Assembly (NCBI GenBank): GCA_016793585.1 | Contig: JAEUJR010000194.1 | Span: forward strand, 1-23,562 | Reading direction: 5' to 3' | DNA from: Archangium sp. | GTDB taxonomy: Bacteria > Myxococcota > Myxococcia > Myxococcales > Myxococcaceae | DNA length: 23,562 nt | In this document: piece by piece, positions 1 to 7,680 of the stretch | Position numbering within the stretch: position 1 is the first letter of the stretch | Layout: the number at the start of each line of letters is the position of its first letter | Made by a program: the position numbers and the translations under genes | The notes under the pieces: generated by a model | Told to the model about the DNA's origin: nothing | What the model saw: the letters and a program-made list of their open reading frames with translations, nothing else | Databases searched by the model: none

Positions 1-110
1 GCAGTTTCTCCCACGCGGAGGAGGCCCCTCTGCCGGGAGAGCCGGTGAGGCTACCGAGCCCCAGGAGAGAAGGTGGTGCTTTCGGCACCCCACTCACTGA
101 CGTGACAGCA
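1..110 (+). ncRNA. possible 3' part of a retron msr-msd non-coding RNA (truncated by window edge)
   Basis: In retrons the msr-msd RNA lies directly upstream of the reverse transcriptase gene on the same strand, so its 3' portion is expected here. The stretch is not coding in any convincing frame and is rich in short inverted repeats: GGCT/AGCC around a 4-base loop at 49-60, GGTGC/GCACC around a TTTCG loop at 75-89, and TTCTC (6-10) that can pair with GAGAA (67-71). Myxobacterial msDNAs of the Mx162 class need well over 200 bases of template, so most of the element, including the a1 arm and branching G, would be left of the window. The boundaries given are nominal. The assignment rests on position plus folding potential, not on a recognised sequence. 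Confidence 0.35.
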
Positions 111-144
111 GCTGGTCGAAGGCGAGTCGTGCAGGAGGGCACTC

Positions 145-1551
145 GTGACCAACCGAATCGACGACCACGTCTCGGCAGCGCCGCCCGTGTTGACGACGCG
201 CGCGCCGACCCGCGTGAAGCTCACCGAGGCCGAGGTCGCCGAGCGTGAGAAGCAGCGCACGGCCGCGGAAGCGCGGTGGCTCGAGATCGAGAGCAAGGGC
301 GGCGTCGACGGCTGGGTGCGCGCGAAGTTGATCGAGGCCGGGCACAACCCCGACGCCGCCGCGCCCGCGAACGACGACGAGAAGAAGACGTTCAAAGAGA
401 AGAAGACGGCAGAGCGCGCCGAGCGGAAGAAGCTGCGCGCGCTGGCGAACGAGGCGCGGCGCTTCGGCACCATCGGCTTCCTCGGCAACACGCTTCATTG
501 GGACGAGCTCAAGGGCGGCGACGACTTCGACCGCAAGGACCGCGCGCAGAAGGCCGAGCAGAACGGGCTGCCGCCCTGGGAGACGGCCAACGAGCTCGCC
601 GCCGCGATGGACCTGTCGTTGTCCGAGCTGCGGTGGCTCACGTTTCACCGAGAGGTCGACTCGGGCACGCACTACCACTCGTGGAAGGTGCCCAAGCGCA
701 CCGGCGGAGAGCGCACCATCACCGCGCCGATGCCGAAGCTGAAGGCGCTGCAGCGGTGGGCGCTCGAGAACTACTTCGAGAAGCTGCCGGTGCATTCGGC
801 GGCGCACGGCTTTCTGCCCGCGCGCAGCGTGCTCACCAACGCGCTCGCGCACGTGGGCGCCGACGTCGTGGTGAAGCTCGACATCAAGGACTTCTTCCCG
901 ACCGTGACGTGGAAGCGGGTGAAGGGCCTGTTGCGCAAGTCGGGCGTGAGCGAGCCGGTGGCGACGCTGCTCGCGCTGCTCACCACCGAGGCGCCGCGGC
1001 AGCTCGTCGAGTTCCGCGAGCAGACCCTGCACGTCGCGACGGGGCCGCGCGCGTTGCCCCAAGGCGCTCCGACGTCTCCGGCCATCACCAACGCGCTCTG
1101 CCTGCGGCTCGATCAACGGCTCTCGGCGCTGTCTCGTGCGCTGGGCTGCACGTACACGCGCTACGCCGACGACCTGACGTTCTCGTTCAAGAAGACGCCC
1201 GAGCGAAAGCGCCTCGCGCTCGGCATTCTCGTCGAGAAGACGAAGGACATCTTGAAGAGCGAGGGCTTCACGCTGCACGCGAAGAAGACCCAGGTGCTCC
1301 GACGTGGTGCGGCCCAGCGTGTGACGGGCCTCACCATCAACGCCGCGGGTCCTCAGGTGCCGACGGCGCGCGTGGCCCGTGACGTCGTGCGGCGCCTGCG
1401 CGCGGCGATTCACAACCGCAAGAAGGGGAAGCCGTACCGCGAGGGTGAGTCGCACGATCACCTGCAGGGGATGGCCGCGTGGATCTACATGAGCGACCCG
1501 AAGCGGGGCGCCGAGTTCCTCGCGCAGGTCGCCGCGCTGCCGAAGAGCTGA
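145..1551 (+). CDS. retron-type reverse transcriptase
   Basis: 468-residue RNA-directed DNA polymerase expected to synthesise branched msDNA from its own msr-msd RNA. Residues 1-150 are a charged, Lys/Glu/Arg-rich extension, as in myxobacterial retron enzymes. ELRWLTFH (161-168) resembles the retron N-terminal block. The palm follows: catalytic Asp in KLDIKDFF (D246), QGAPTSP (306-312), and the YADD box (340-343, D342/D343). Two retron signatures are present: NALAH (232-236), matching NAxxH, and VTG (393-395), the element linked to RNA recognition. All catalytic residues are intact. The GTG start is supported by an AGGAGG-like site at 133-139, five bases upstream. A maturase domain or group II intron context is not seen, which argues against an intron RT. 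The next gene starts 3 bases after the stop, so the two are probably cotranscribed. Confidence 0.93.
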   Translation: MTNRIDDHVSAAPPVLTTRAPTRVKLTEAEVAEREKQRTAAEARWLEIESKGGVDGWVRAKLIEAGHNPDAAAPANDDEKKTFKEKKTAERAERKKLRALANEARRFGTIGFLGNTLHWDELKGGDDFDRKDRAQKAEQNGLPPWETANELAAAMDLSLSELRWLTFHREVDSGTHYHSWKVPKRTGGERTITAPMPKLKALQRWALENYFEKLPVHSAAHGFLPARSVLTNALAHVGADVVVKLDIKDFFPTVTWKRVKGLLRKSGVSEPVATLLALLTTEAPRQLVEFREQTLHVATGPRALPQGAPTSPAITNALCLRLDQRLSALSRALGCTYTRYADDLTFSFKKTPERKRLALGILVEKTKDILKSEGFTLHAKKTQVLRRGAAQRVTGLTINAAGPQVPTARVARDVVRRLRAAIHNRKKGKPYREGESHDHLQGMAAWIYMSDPKRGAEFLAQVAALPKS

Positions 1552-1554
1552 CCG

Positions 1555-3309
1555 ATGCAGACGCTGACCGGCTGGAGACAGCTGGTCTTCGGGCCTGCGG
1601 CGACCCGAACGGCGGTCGTGCTGGGGGTCGTGCTCGCCTTGCCGTTCTGCGCGACCGGCTTCTTCATGGACGACTACCTGCACCTCGCGCTGCTCGACGA
1701 GCTGCCGGGGTTCGCGACGGGCGATCGCTGGCATCTCTTCTCGTTCGCCGACGGCGTACCGGAACACACGACGCCGCTCATCGAGAACGGGCCCTTCCCC
1801 TGGTGGACGTTGCCAACGCTGAAGTTCGTCTTCGTGCGGCCGCTGACGGCGCTGGTGGCGAACGTCGAGCACGCTTTCGTGGGGCGAAGCGCGGTGCTCA
1901 TGCACCTGCACTCCATCGCCTGGTACGCCGCGCTCATTCTCATCGTCGGCGCGCTCCTGCGGCGCGCGTTCGGTGCTGCCTCGGCGGTCGCGTCGCTGGG
2001 GCTCGTGCTGTTCGCCATCGACGACGCGCATACGGTCGCGGTGGGCTGGGTGGCCAACCGCAACGCGCTCATCGCCACGGTGTTCGGGTTGCTCGCGGTG
2101 CTGGCGCACGTTCGTTGGCGCGTCGACGGCATTCGCTGGGCGCTGCCTGTGTCGTTGCTCTGCGCGGCGCTGGGGCTCGCTGCAGGGGAGCCGGCCGTCG
2201 GTGCGCTCGCCTACCTCGGCGCGTGGGAGGTCGTGGTGGGCAGACGGCTGCGCGCGCTGGTGCCGATGCTGCTGCTCGGCGTCGCGTACCTCGCCTTCTA
2301 CAAATGGAGCGGCTCGGGCGCGGGCGGCTCGGAGATCTACAACGACCCGATTCGTGAGCCGGTCGCGTTCCTGCTGCGCGCCCCAGCGAAGGCCCTGGCA
2401 TTGACTGGTGCGCAGTTCATCGGAGCCACCGCCGATCTCTGGCTCATCAAGGCCGCGTTCCGCCCGTTGCTGGTGGCGGCCGGCGTTTTCACCCTCGTCG
2501 TGTTGGGGCTGCTCTTTCGGTCGCTCTGGCGCGGGCTCGACGACGATGAACGGCGCGGGTTGAAGTGGCTCGGCCTCGGCAGCGCGTCGTCGGTGGTGCC
2601 CGTGCTCGCGACGTTTCCGCTGAACCGTCTGTTGCTGATGCCGTCGGTTGGAGGCTCGGCAATCGTCGCCGTGCTGCTGCTTCGCGGTTGGAGCGCGCCG
2701 TCGCGCTCCGTTCGTTGGGCAGCGCGCGCCTTCATCGTGCCCGCAGTGGTGTCGTGCGCCATCGTCTGGCCGGTGAACGCCGCCATCTACTGGCTCGGCG
2801 CCGATCTGCAGCACCGCGAGGCGATGGAGACGGGGCTGTCGGACGAGGCGCTGTCGGGTCGCGTGTTCGCCTTCGTCGCGCCTGACCCGGCCGCGGTGCT
2901 CTACCCGGCGATGTTCCGCGCCGTGCAGGGCCGCGTGCCGCCGAAGTCGTGGGTGACGCTCTCGTTCGCTGGCTACGCGCATCGTCTGACTCGCACCGCC
3001 TCGAACGAGTTCGAGCTCGAGGTCATCGACGGGCGCATGCTGGAGTCGGTCTTCGAGCAGCTGCTGCGGTCGAGCGACGTTCCCGTGCCGCTGGGGCACC
3101 GCGTGAAGGTGAACGGCGCTCAGGTCGAGGTGACCAGCCTCGACGCGGGGCTGCCGAACAGGCTGCGGGTCACCTTCGACGAGGTGCCCGAGACGAACGC
3201 GCTGACCTTCATTCGCTGGGAAGGCGAGCGCGCGATGCCGTTCACGCTGCCGGCGATCGGCGAGTCGGTGGTGCTGCCGAAGGCGACGGGGCTGCTCTCG
3301 GCGCGGTGA
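1555..3309 (+). CDS. polytopic membrane protein, GT-C glycosyltransferase-like
   Basis: 584-residue integral membrane protein. Roughly ten hydrophobic segments lie between residues 18 and 420, followed by a soluble, probably extracytoplasmic, C-terminal part of about 165 residues. The first hydrophobic segment is followed at once by FMDDYLH (D39, D40). An acidic pair in the first external loop is the hallmark of GT-C fold enzymes that use lipid-linked sugars, so a sugar or mannosyl-type transferase is the best guess; the substrate cannot be named. The start is ATG, 3 bases after the reverse transcriptase stop, with only a weak GAAGAG ribosome-binding element inside the upstream gene, which suggests translational coupling. 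Whether it belongs functionally to the retron is open. Its 3' end is one base from the end of the convergent lipoprotein gene. The membrane-protein call is firm; the enzyme class is moderate. Confidence 0.8.
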   Translation: MQTLTGWRQLVFGPAATRTAVVLGVVLALPFCATGFFMDDYLHLALLDELPGFATGDRWHLFSFADGVPEHTTPLIENGPFPWWTLPTLKFVFVRPLTALVANVEHAFVGRSAVLMHLHSIAWYAALILIVGALLRRAFGAASAVASLGLVLFAIDDAHTVAVGWVANRNALIATVFGLLAVLAHVRWRVDGIRWALPVSLLCAALGLAAGEPAVGALAYLGAWEVVVGRRLRALVPMLLLGVAYLAFYKWSGSGAGGSEIYNDPIREPVAFLLRAPAKALALTGAQFIGATADLWLIKAAFRPLLVAAGVFTLVVLGLLFRSLWRGLDDDERRGLKWLGLGSASSVVPVLATFPLNRLLLMPSVGGSAIVAVLLLRGWSAPSRSVRWAARAFIVPAVVSCAIVWPVNAAIYWLGADLQHREAMETGLSDEALSGRVFAFVAPDPAAVLYPAMFRAVQGRVPPKSWVTLSFAGYAHRLTRTASNEFELEVIDGRMLESVFEQLLRSSDVPVPLGHRVKVNGAQVEVTSLDAGLPNRLRVTFDEVPETNALTFIRWEGERAMPFTLPAIGESVVLPKATGLLSAR

Positions 3310-3310
3310 C

Positions 3311-4186
3311 TCAGGTCTGCGGCTGCGAGGCACCCTCGAGAATGATCATGAGCAGCATGTACTGCCCCCACGCGTCCTTCTCGTTGCGCTCGGTGGTGAC
3401 GACGAACATCACCTCGAGGTTCTCCTTCGAGAGCACCTCTTCGGGCCACGTCACGTCGTCGAGGTCGAGCACGGGAATTCGCCAGCCGCGCACCGGCCGC
3501 TTCGTCACGTTCGTCGCCGCCGACATGAAGCGCTGCAGCGCCTCTTCGGAGTCGCACTCGCGCTTCGCTACCGCCTCGGCATAGGTCGGCTCGGACGAGG
3601 CGGGCAGCAGCACCCACTGCACGGGCTTCTTGCCGTTGCGCTGCCGCTGACCGTTGAGCGCGGTGAGCACCTTGTTCGACGTGTCGGGCCACACGGGCGC
3701 CTGCACCGGCTCGTAGGTCGAGACGAGGCCGCCGAGCGCGCCCTCTTCGGCGTAGAGGCCCACCGCAACGACGCCGATGCGCGGTGAGAGCAGGTTCTTG
3801 CGGTAGCCCGGAGAATCGAGCATCGACGCGAGCAGCTCGGAGGCCGTCGTGCCTTCGATGATGGAGGCCGCGAAGGTGCCGTTCATGATCTCCTGTTCGA
3901 CGCGCCAGCCCGCCATCACGCCGAGCGCGATGCGGTCTTCGATGCTCTCGTCGTTCTTGATCATCGCCTCGAAGTAGAAGGGCGCCAGCTCGTGATGGTC
4001 CGTCGCCTGCCCGTCGGACAAGGTCACCGCGCGGGCTCCCAGCTGGGAGCGCACGGCGTTGAGCTGGCTGACGAAGTCGTTCGCCGTCGCGCCGGGCAGC
4101 TTCGTCACGAGCGTCGGCGCCTTCCACACGTTCGCGGCGGCCTTCGACGGGCGGGCGAGCAGGCGCACCACCTCGAAGCCGAGCAC
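3311..4186 (-). CDS. CAP/SCP-domain protein, C-terminal part of a frameshifted lipoprotein gene
   Basis: About 291 residues from the first possible start (GTG at 4186), but the same frame stays open and protein-like up to about 4360, so this is the downstream half of a longer protein whose N-terminus is in another frame (4252-4989). The CAP-superfamily signature is visible: an LNAVR segment starts the domain, and SPGYRKNLLSPR followed by GVVAVGLY (encoded near 3745-3815) resembles the conserved CAP box with a Ser-Pro-Gly-His/Tyr-Arg core. CAP proteins are usually secreted; many bacterial ones are envelope proteins of unknown activity, and the domain is not always catalytic. A shorter tail of about 120 residues follows with no recognised domain. 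No start codon exists upstream in this frame, so independent expression is doubtful. Confidence 0.7.
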   Translation of the reverse strand: MLGFEVVRLLARPSKAAANVWKAPTLVTKLPGATANDFVSQLNAVRSQLGARAVTLSDGQATDHHELAPFYFEAMIKNDESIEDRIALGVMAGWRVEQEIMNGTFAASIIEGTTASELLASMLDSPGYRKNLLSPRIGVVAVGLYAEEGALGGLVSTYEPVQAPVWPDTSNKVLTALNGQRQRNGKKPVQWVLLPASSEPTYAEAVAKRECDSEEALQRFMSAATNVTKRPVRGWRIPVLDLDDVTWPEEVLSKENLEVMFVVTTERNEKDAWGQYMLLMIILEGASQPQT

Positions 4187-4251
4187 GCGGCCGCGTTCGT
4201 GCGCCGAGATCGAGATCCACGCGCTCTCGTCGTCCTTCGCGACCGGGCACT

Positions 4252-4989
4252 TCAGTTCGAAGGCCGGGGCTGCGCGCTGCTGCGTGTCGACGCACTCGGC
4301 GCTGCCGGTGCGGCCCTGGTTCGCGGCGCCGAAGACGCTGTCGGCCCGCTCGCGCTCACGCCGCGCACCCAGACGAAGCCGTCGTCGGAGGGGATCATGG
4401 ACACCGGCTCGATGGTCGTGTCGTCACGCACGTGCGCGAGCGCGATGACCACCTTCTCGCCTTCGCGCACCAAGGCGATGCCAGCGCGTTCGCCCGCGGG
4501 CACTTCGTCGGTGATCTTCTTCACGTCTGCCGCCCACTGCGTGGCGAGCTTGTCGTCGGCGAGGTCGGCCGGCACCGTTCCGGTCAGCCAGCGCGTCGAG
4601 ACCGACGGCGCCGCCACGCCACAGCGCGCCTCGAAGTAGTCACGCAGGTTGCGTGTCGGCGGGCCGCCCTTCGCCGCGAGGAACTTCGCCGTCTGGCGCG
4701 CGACGCAGGCCAGCGGCTCCGAGGCTCGAAAGCCCTTCGCCGCTGCGGAGTCGATCAGGGTCTTCGCGAACGCCGACTGCGTCTCGTGCGGCGCGTCGGC
4801 GTACGTGTCGGGGAGCGGGCCCACGAGCTCCCAGCTGTCGACGTTCACGGACGTGTCGGTGAACACCTTCGCGGGTTTCGGCTGGCTCATCACCTTCTTG
4901 AGCTCGTCTGCCGAGGTGAAGCGCGTCGACGAACGTGAAGAGGCGCAGCCGACCACCAGGAGGGACGAGACCACGAGGAGCGTTCGCAT
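4252..4989 (-). CDS. lipoprotein, N-terminal part of the frameshifted CAP-domain gene
   Basis: Starts at ATG 4989 with a short signal peptide and lipobox LVVGC (Cys15), so the product should be lipidated and envelope-anchored. An in-frame open region continues upstream to 5670, but that is antisense to the HEAT-like gene and of shadow composition. Residues 20-205 look like ordinary protein with no family I recognise. From about residue 210, just after the segment GFVWVRG, the translation becomes Ser/Ala/Pro/Arg-rich and ends in an unnatural tail. The adjacent frame resumes sensible sequence (ADSVFGAANQGR onward) and leads into the CAP domain. The gene is therefore best read as one approximately 559-codon lipoprotein spanning 4989 to 3311 with a single-base disruption. 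GTG at 4995 is an alternative start. Confidence 0.7.
   Translation of the reverse strand: MRTLLVVSSLLVVGCASSRSSTRFTSADELKKVMSQPKPAKVFTDTSVNVDSWELVGPLPDTYADAPHETQSAFAKTLIDSAAAKGFRASEPLACVARQTAKFLAAKGGPPTRNLRDYFEARCGVAAPSVSTRWLTGTVPADLADDKLATQWAADVKKITDEVPAGERAGIALVREGEKVVIALAHVRDDTTIEPVSMIPSDDGFVWVRGVSASGPTASSAPRTRAAPAAPSASTRSSAQPRPSN
4343..4363 (-). other. apparent frameshift site joining the two halves of the lipoprotein gene
   Basis: Reading on the minus strand, the frame from ATG 4989 is protein-like through the GGC codon at 4362-4360. The frame of the CAP half is protein-like from about GAG at 4357-4355. Moving between them needs a one-base step back, equivalent to one base missing from this sequence, for example one G in the GGCGTGAG stretch. 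I see no classic slippery heptamer, so an indel mutation or an assembly error is more likely than programmed frameshifting. Confidence 0.65.
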
Positions 4990-5006
4990 GAACACGGAGC
5001 ATGGAG

Positions 5007-5034
5007 AATCGGCGGCGTGAAACAAGCGCCGATT
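5007..5034. repeat. 8-bp inverted repeat between divergent genes
   Basis: AATCGGCG at 5007-5014 and CGCCGATT at 5027-5034 form a perfect inverted repeat with a 12-base spacer. It sits in the 79-base divergent gap between the lipoprotein start (4989) and the HEAT-like gene start (5069), where promoters for both must lie, so it could be an operator. Function is inferred from position only. Confidence 0.45.
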
Positions 5035-5068
5035 GCCGTGCGTCGGCCTCGCCTCCAGACTCGCGCAC

Positions 5069-5761
5069 ATGCTCCAGCAGCTGCTCGAAGCGCTTCGCCG
5101 CGAGGCCGGCTTCGAGAACACGTCGGGGGCCATCGCTGCAGCCCAGCGCATCGCGGCGCTGCCGGGAGAAGCGCCGATCGCGGCGCTGTACGGCGTGCTC
5201 GAGTTCGCTGACGGGGTCGACCTCACCGATGACGCAGGTGACGTGGGTGACGAGGTCTTCAGGCTGCGCACAGCGGCGAAGGCGGGTCTGCTCGCGGTGG
5301 GCGCTCGGGCGGTGCCGTTTCTTCGCGCGAGGCTCGACGTCTCGACGCGTGAGGCTCGGCACACCGTCATGCTGCGGGTGCTCGGCGAGCTCGGTGATCG
5401 TTCGGTGCTCCCCATCGCCGAGGTCTGGTCGACGCTCGAAGGGAACGAGTCGCTGCGCTGGGCGGCGCTCGAGACGATCGGGCTGCTGCGTGTGCAGGGC
5501 TCCGAAGCGTTGCTGCGCGCCGCGCTCGCCCGGCCTGGGGAGCTCAACCACGGCTGGCTCAAGCGCATCACGGCGGTGGCGCTCGCGAGGCTGGGAGACT
5601 TCGACGCGCTCGAGGTGTTGCTCGACGACCCCGACTGGTTCGCGAGGCTCGGTGTCGCCGAGGGGCTCAAGGAGCTGCCGCGCGGCGACCAGGCGAAGCG
5701 GCTGCGGCAGCGCGTGGAGAAGGACGTCGACCCGCGCGTTCGTGCGGCCGCGAACGAGTGA
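5069..5761 (+). CDS. HEAT-repeat-like protein
   Basis: 230 residues, almost entirely helical in appearance. There are repeated two-helix units of about 30 residues with the small-hydrophobic spacing and the Asp/Arg positions of HEAT or PBS-lyase-type repeats: LRTAAKAGLLAVGARAVPFL, HTVMLRVLGELGDRSVLPI, SLRWAALETIGLLRVQGSEA, WLKRITAVALARLGDFDAL, and WFARLGVAEGLKEL near the C-terminus. Such proteins act as binding scaffolds; no partner can be named. No signal peptide is seen, so it is probably cytoplasmic. ATG 5069 is chosen because the extension from TTG 5033 lies in the inverted repeat of the divergent promoter region and lacks a ribosome-binding site. Neither start has a strong Shine-Dalgarno. 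It is transcribed alone, divergent from the lipoprotein and convergent with the next gene, whose stop is 3 bases away. Confidence 0.82.
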   Translation: MLQQLLEALRREAGFENTSGAIAAAQRIAALPGEAPIAALYGVLEFADGVDLTDDAGDVGDEVFRLRTAAKAGLLAVGARAVPFLRARLDVSTREARHTVMLRVLGELGDRSVLPIAEVWSTLEGNESLRWAALETIGLLRVQGSEALLRAALARPGELNHGWLKRITAVALARLGDFDALEVLLDDPDWFARLGVAEGLKELPRGDQAKRLRQRVEKDVDPRVRAAANE

Positions 5762-5771
5762 CCGTCACTCG
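5755..5771. repeat. 17-bp perfect palindrome across two convergent stop codons
   Basis: CGAGTGAC, a central C, then GTCACTCG. The repeat covers the stop codon of the plus-strand HEAT-like gene (5759-5761) and that of the minus-strand exported protein (5765-5767). As RNA it could form a 7-bp stem with a CCG loop from either direction, so it could act as a compact bidirectional terminator, although no U-tract follows on either strand. It may also simply reflect two similar coding ends. Confidence 0.5.
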
Positions 5772-6190
5772 CAGGTGCGCGCGTTCGGTGGAGAGACCCT
5801 GATGGCGGAGATGACGACGAACGGGACGGCGTAGGGCCAGTTCTCGAACAGGCCTTTCCCGGCGGCGAGCGGGCAGCTCGAGGTGTAGACGAACCGCTGA
5901 CGGTCCTTCGAGAGGTAGAGGTCGAGCTTGAGGTCGACCTCGAGCTTGCTCTGGAACGCGATCAGCGTCGCCTCGTCGTCATGCTTCTCGAAGCGCACGA
6001 TGAGGTTCGCGGACTTCTCGGTGGCAGGCGCGAAGGAGACCACCTTCTTGTCGGTGCGCTTCACCTTCAGGAAGACCGGCGCTCCGTCGAGCGTGATGGC
6101 GCCTCGGGGCAGCTCCGCCGCGGTCAATCGTTCGGGCGGAAGGGCGAGGGCGGTGGTCGCGGCGAGCGTGAACAGACAGACGAAGCGCAT
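5765..6190 (-). CDS. small exported protein of unknown function
   Basis: 141 residues beginning at ATG 6190 with a clear signal peptide (hydrophobic run at residues 3-17, likely cleavage after ALA). The mature part of about 120 residues is rich in beta-prone segments, with two Cys (in SSCPLAAG and the terminal RTCE) that could form a disulfide in the periplasm. No family is recognised. It lies 29 bases after the stop of the second MopE-like lipoprotein gene on the same strand and may be the last gene of that operon. The long open frame running upstream of its ATG is antisense-type composition and not part of it. The mature sequence has the look of a stable small beta domain, but that is only an impression. 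Confidence 0.75.
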   Translation of the reverse strand: MRFVCLFTLAATTALALPPERLTAAELPRGAITLDGAPVFLKVKRTDKKVVSFAPATEKSANLIVRFEKHDDEATLIAFQSKLEVDLKLDLYLSKDRQRFVYTSSCPLAAGKGLFENWPYAVPFVVISAIRVSPPNARTCE

Positions 6191-6219
6191 GCCGACAAGT
6201 GAAGCAGGAGTGCGGTGAT

Positions 6220-7680
6220 TCAGCGAACGATGCCGGCGTCGGGCGAGACGAGAATCGTCATCGTCTTCACGTCGAAGATGCCACCACCGGCGACCGGCAC
6301 CGGGCCCACCGTCAGCTCGATGCGCTTCACGCGCGCGAGGTTGAAGCCGGGCGACTGCTCCTTGCTCCAGCCAGCCGTCGACCCATCGAACGCGAGGCTC
6401 GCGCGAATGCTGCCACCTTGAGCCAGCTGGTTCGTCGCGGGCGTCAAGCGCAGGTACTCGGTGTCGAGCGCGCCGCAGAGCGTGACGACTGGCCCAGGGA
6501 AGTGCGCCGTCGAGAACAGGTTCGAGCCGAGGTCCGTCCGGTCCTGGAGCACGACGCTCACTGCGGTGCGCCGCGACAAGTCCCACAGCGTGCCCGGCTC
6601 GGCCTCGGCGAACCACGTGTGGCGCAGCGGCACCATCGTCGACGTCTCGGCCTGCGCGCCCACCCACGCCGGGTTGAACCAGCTCTGCGCGTCATAGCTC
6701 GGCAGCCCTTTCAGGCACCGCTGCGGCAGCTTGCTCGGCTGCGCGGTCGACGCGATGGGCGCGCGAAAGGCGCCGTACTGCACGCGGGGCGTGTTGATGA
6801 AGCTCGTCGGGCCGCCACAGCCGGGTGGATCGTCGACGGCTCCGTTGCAGTCGTTGTCGACGTTGTCGCAGGTCTCGGGAGCTGGCCTCGTGCGTGGCAC
6901 ACACACCAGCTGGTTCATCTGCGTCACCGCGTCGCGTCGGCACTGGGTGCTGCCGATGAAGCAGATGCCCTGGCCGCCGTTGCAGTCGGGCAACGATGGG
7001 CTGCCTGCGACTCCGGGGCTCTCGGCGTCGGCCAGCGGCGGCTCATCGGTGACGCCGTTGCAGTTGTCGTCGACGTTGTTGCAGTTCTCCTGAGCTCCCG
7101 GAAACACGGCGTTCGACATCACGTTGCAGTCGCCCGCGCGCGCGGCGTAGCCGGGCGGCTTTCCACACGAGGTGACGACGTCGCCCGGCGCATCAGAGCC
7201 AAAGCCATCGGAGTCGACGTCGCGGTACCACGCCGACTGCGGCAGCAGCCCTTCGTCGATCTGCCCATCGCAGTCGTCGTCGAGGCCGTTGCAGCGCTCG
7301 GGCGCGAGCGGGTTGAACGGCAGGCCGCCATCGACGTCGTCGTTGCAGTCGAGCGTCACGCGCCCGCCATCGAGGGTCTCGGGCGCCCACGACTCCCGCT
7401 GGGGCAGCGCGCAGAACAGTCGGGGCTGGCCAGCGCCGAAGCCGTCACCGTCGAGATCTCGATAGAAGCGGCGCGGCGCCCCCGAGGGGCACACGCCTTC
7501 GACCGGCAACGTCGGGCACGCAGGTGCGCCACCGGGTTTGCAGCACACGCCGTCGTCGCAGGTGAGGCCGTCGAGGCAGGTGCCGTCGGGCGCGCACGCG
7601 TACGGGCCGCTCAGCTTCCACGCGTCGAGGCACGCGCTCGAGGCGACGGCGAGCATCACCACCACCAGGCGCGCGCTCAC
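6220..7680 (-). CDS. MopE-like Cys/Asp-rich putative metal-binding lipoprotein (second copy)
   Basis: 486 residues from GTG 7680. The N-terminal signal peptide ends near SSAC (Cys17), a permissive lipobox. Then comes a Cys-rich stretch (about 25-65), followed by three copies of a CNGxDDxCDGxxDE-type unit starting near residues 130, 200 and 271, interspersed with DxDxDGFG segments typical of Ca2+-like Asp loops. This is the putative metal-binding motif family named after MopE of Methylococcus capsulatus, a copper-binding surface protein; the metal here cannot be inferred. The C-terminal 200 residues form a separate domain starting at CGGPTSFINTP with no family name I know. The same architecture is found in the gene immediately upstream. 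The GTG overlaps the upstream TGA by 4 bases, so translation is probably coupled. Confidence 0.85.
   Translation of the reverse strand: MSARLVVVMLAVASSACLDAWKLSGPYACAPDGTCLDGLTCDDGVCCKPGGAPACPTLPVEGVCPSGAPRRFYRDLDGDGFGAGQPRLFCALPQRESWAPETLDGGRVTLDCNDDVDGGLPFNPLAPERCNGLDDDCDGQIDEGLLPQSAWYRDVDSDGFGSDAPGDVVTSCGKPPGYAARAGDCNVMSNAVFPGAQENCNNVDDNCNGVTDEPPLADAESPGVAGSPSLPDCNGGQGICFIGSTQCRRDAVTQMNQLVCVPRTRPAPETCDNVDNDCNGAVDDPPGCGGPTSFINTPRVQYGAFRAPIASTAQPSKLPQRCLKGLPSYDAQSWFNPAWVGAQAETSTMVPLRHTWFAEAEPGTLWDLSRRTAVSVVLQDRTDLGSNLFSTAHFPGPVVTLCGALDTEYLRLTPATNQLAQGGSIRASLAFDGSTAGWSKEQSPGFNLARVKRIELTVGPVPVAGGGIFDVKTMTILVSPDAGIVR

Noticed and set aside
94..3333. 1079-codon open frame on the minus strand opposite the RT and membrane genes
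   Set aside because: It is Arg/His/Glu-rich with no domain, and it runs antisense to two well-supported genes. Long antisense frames are expected in DNA with strong G/C third positions.
4990..5670. Upstream in-frame extension of the lipoprotein gene
   Set aside because: Ser/Arg/Pro-rich sequence antisense to the HEAT-like gene; the clear signal peptide and lipobox begin at 4989.
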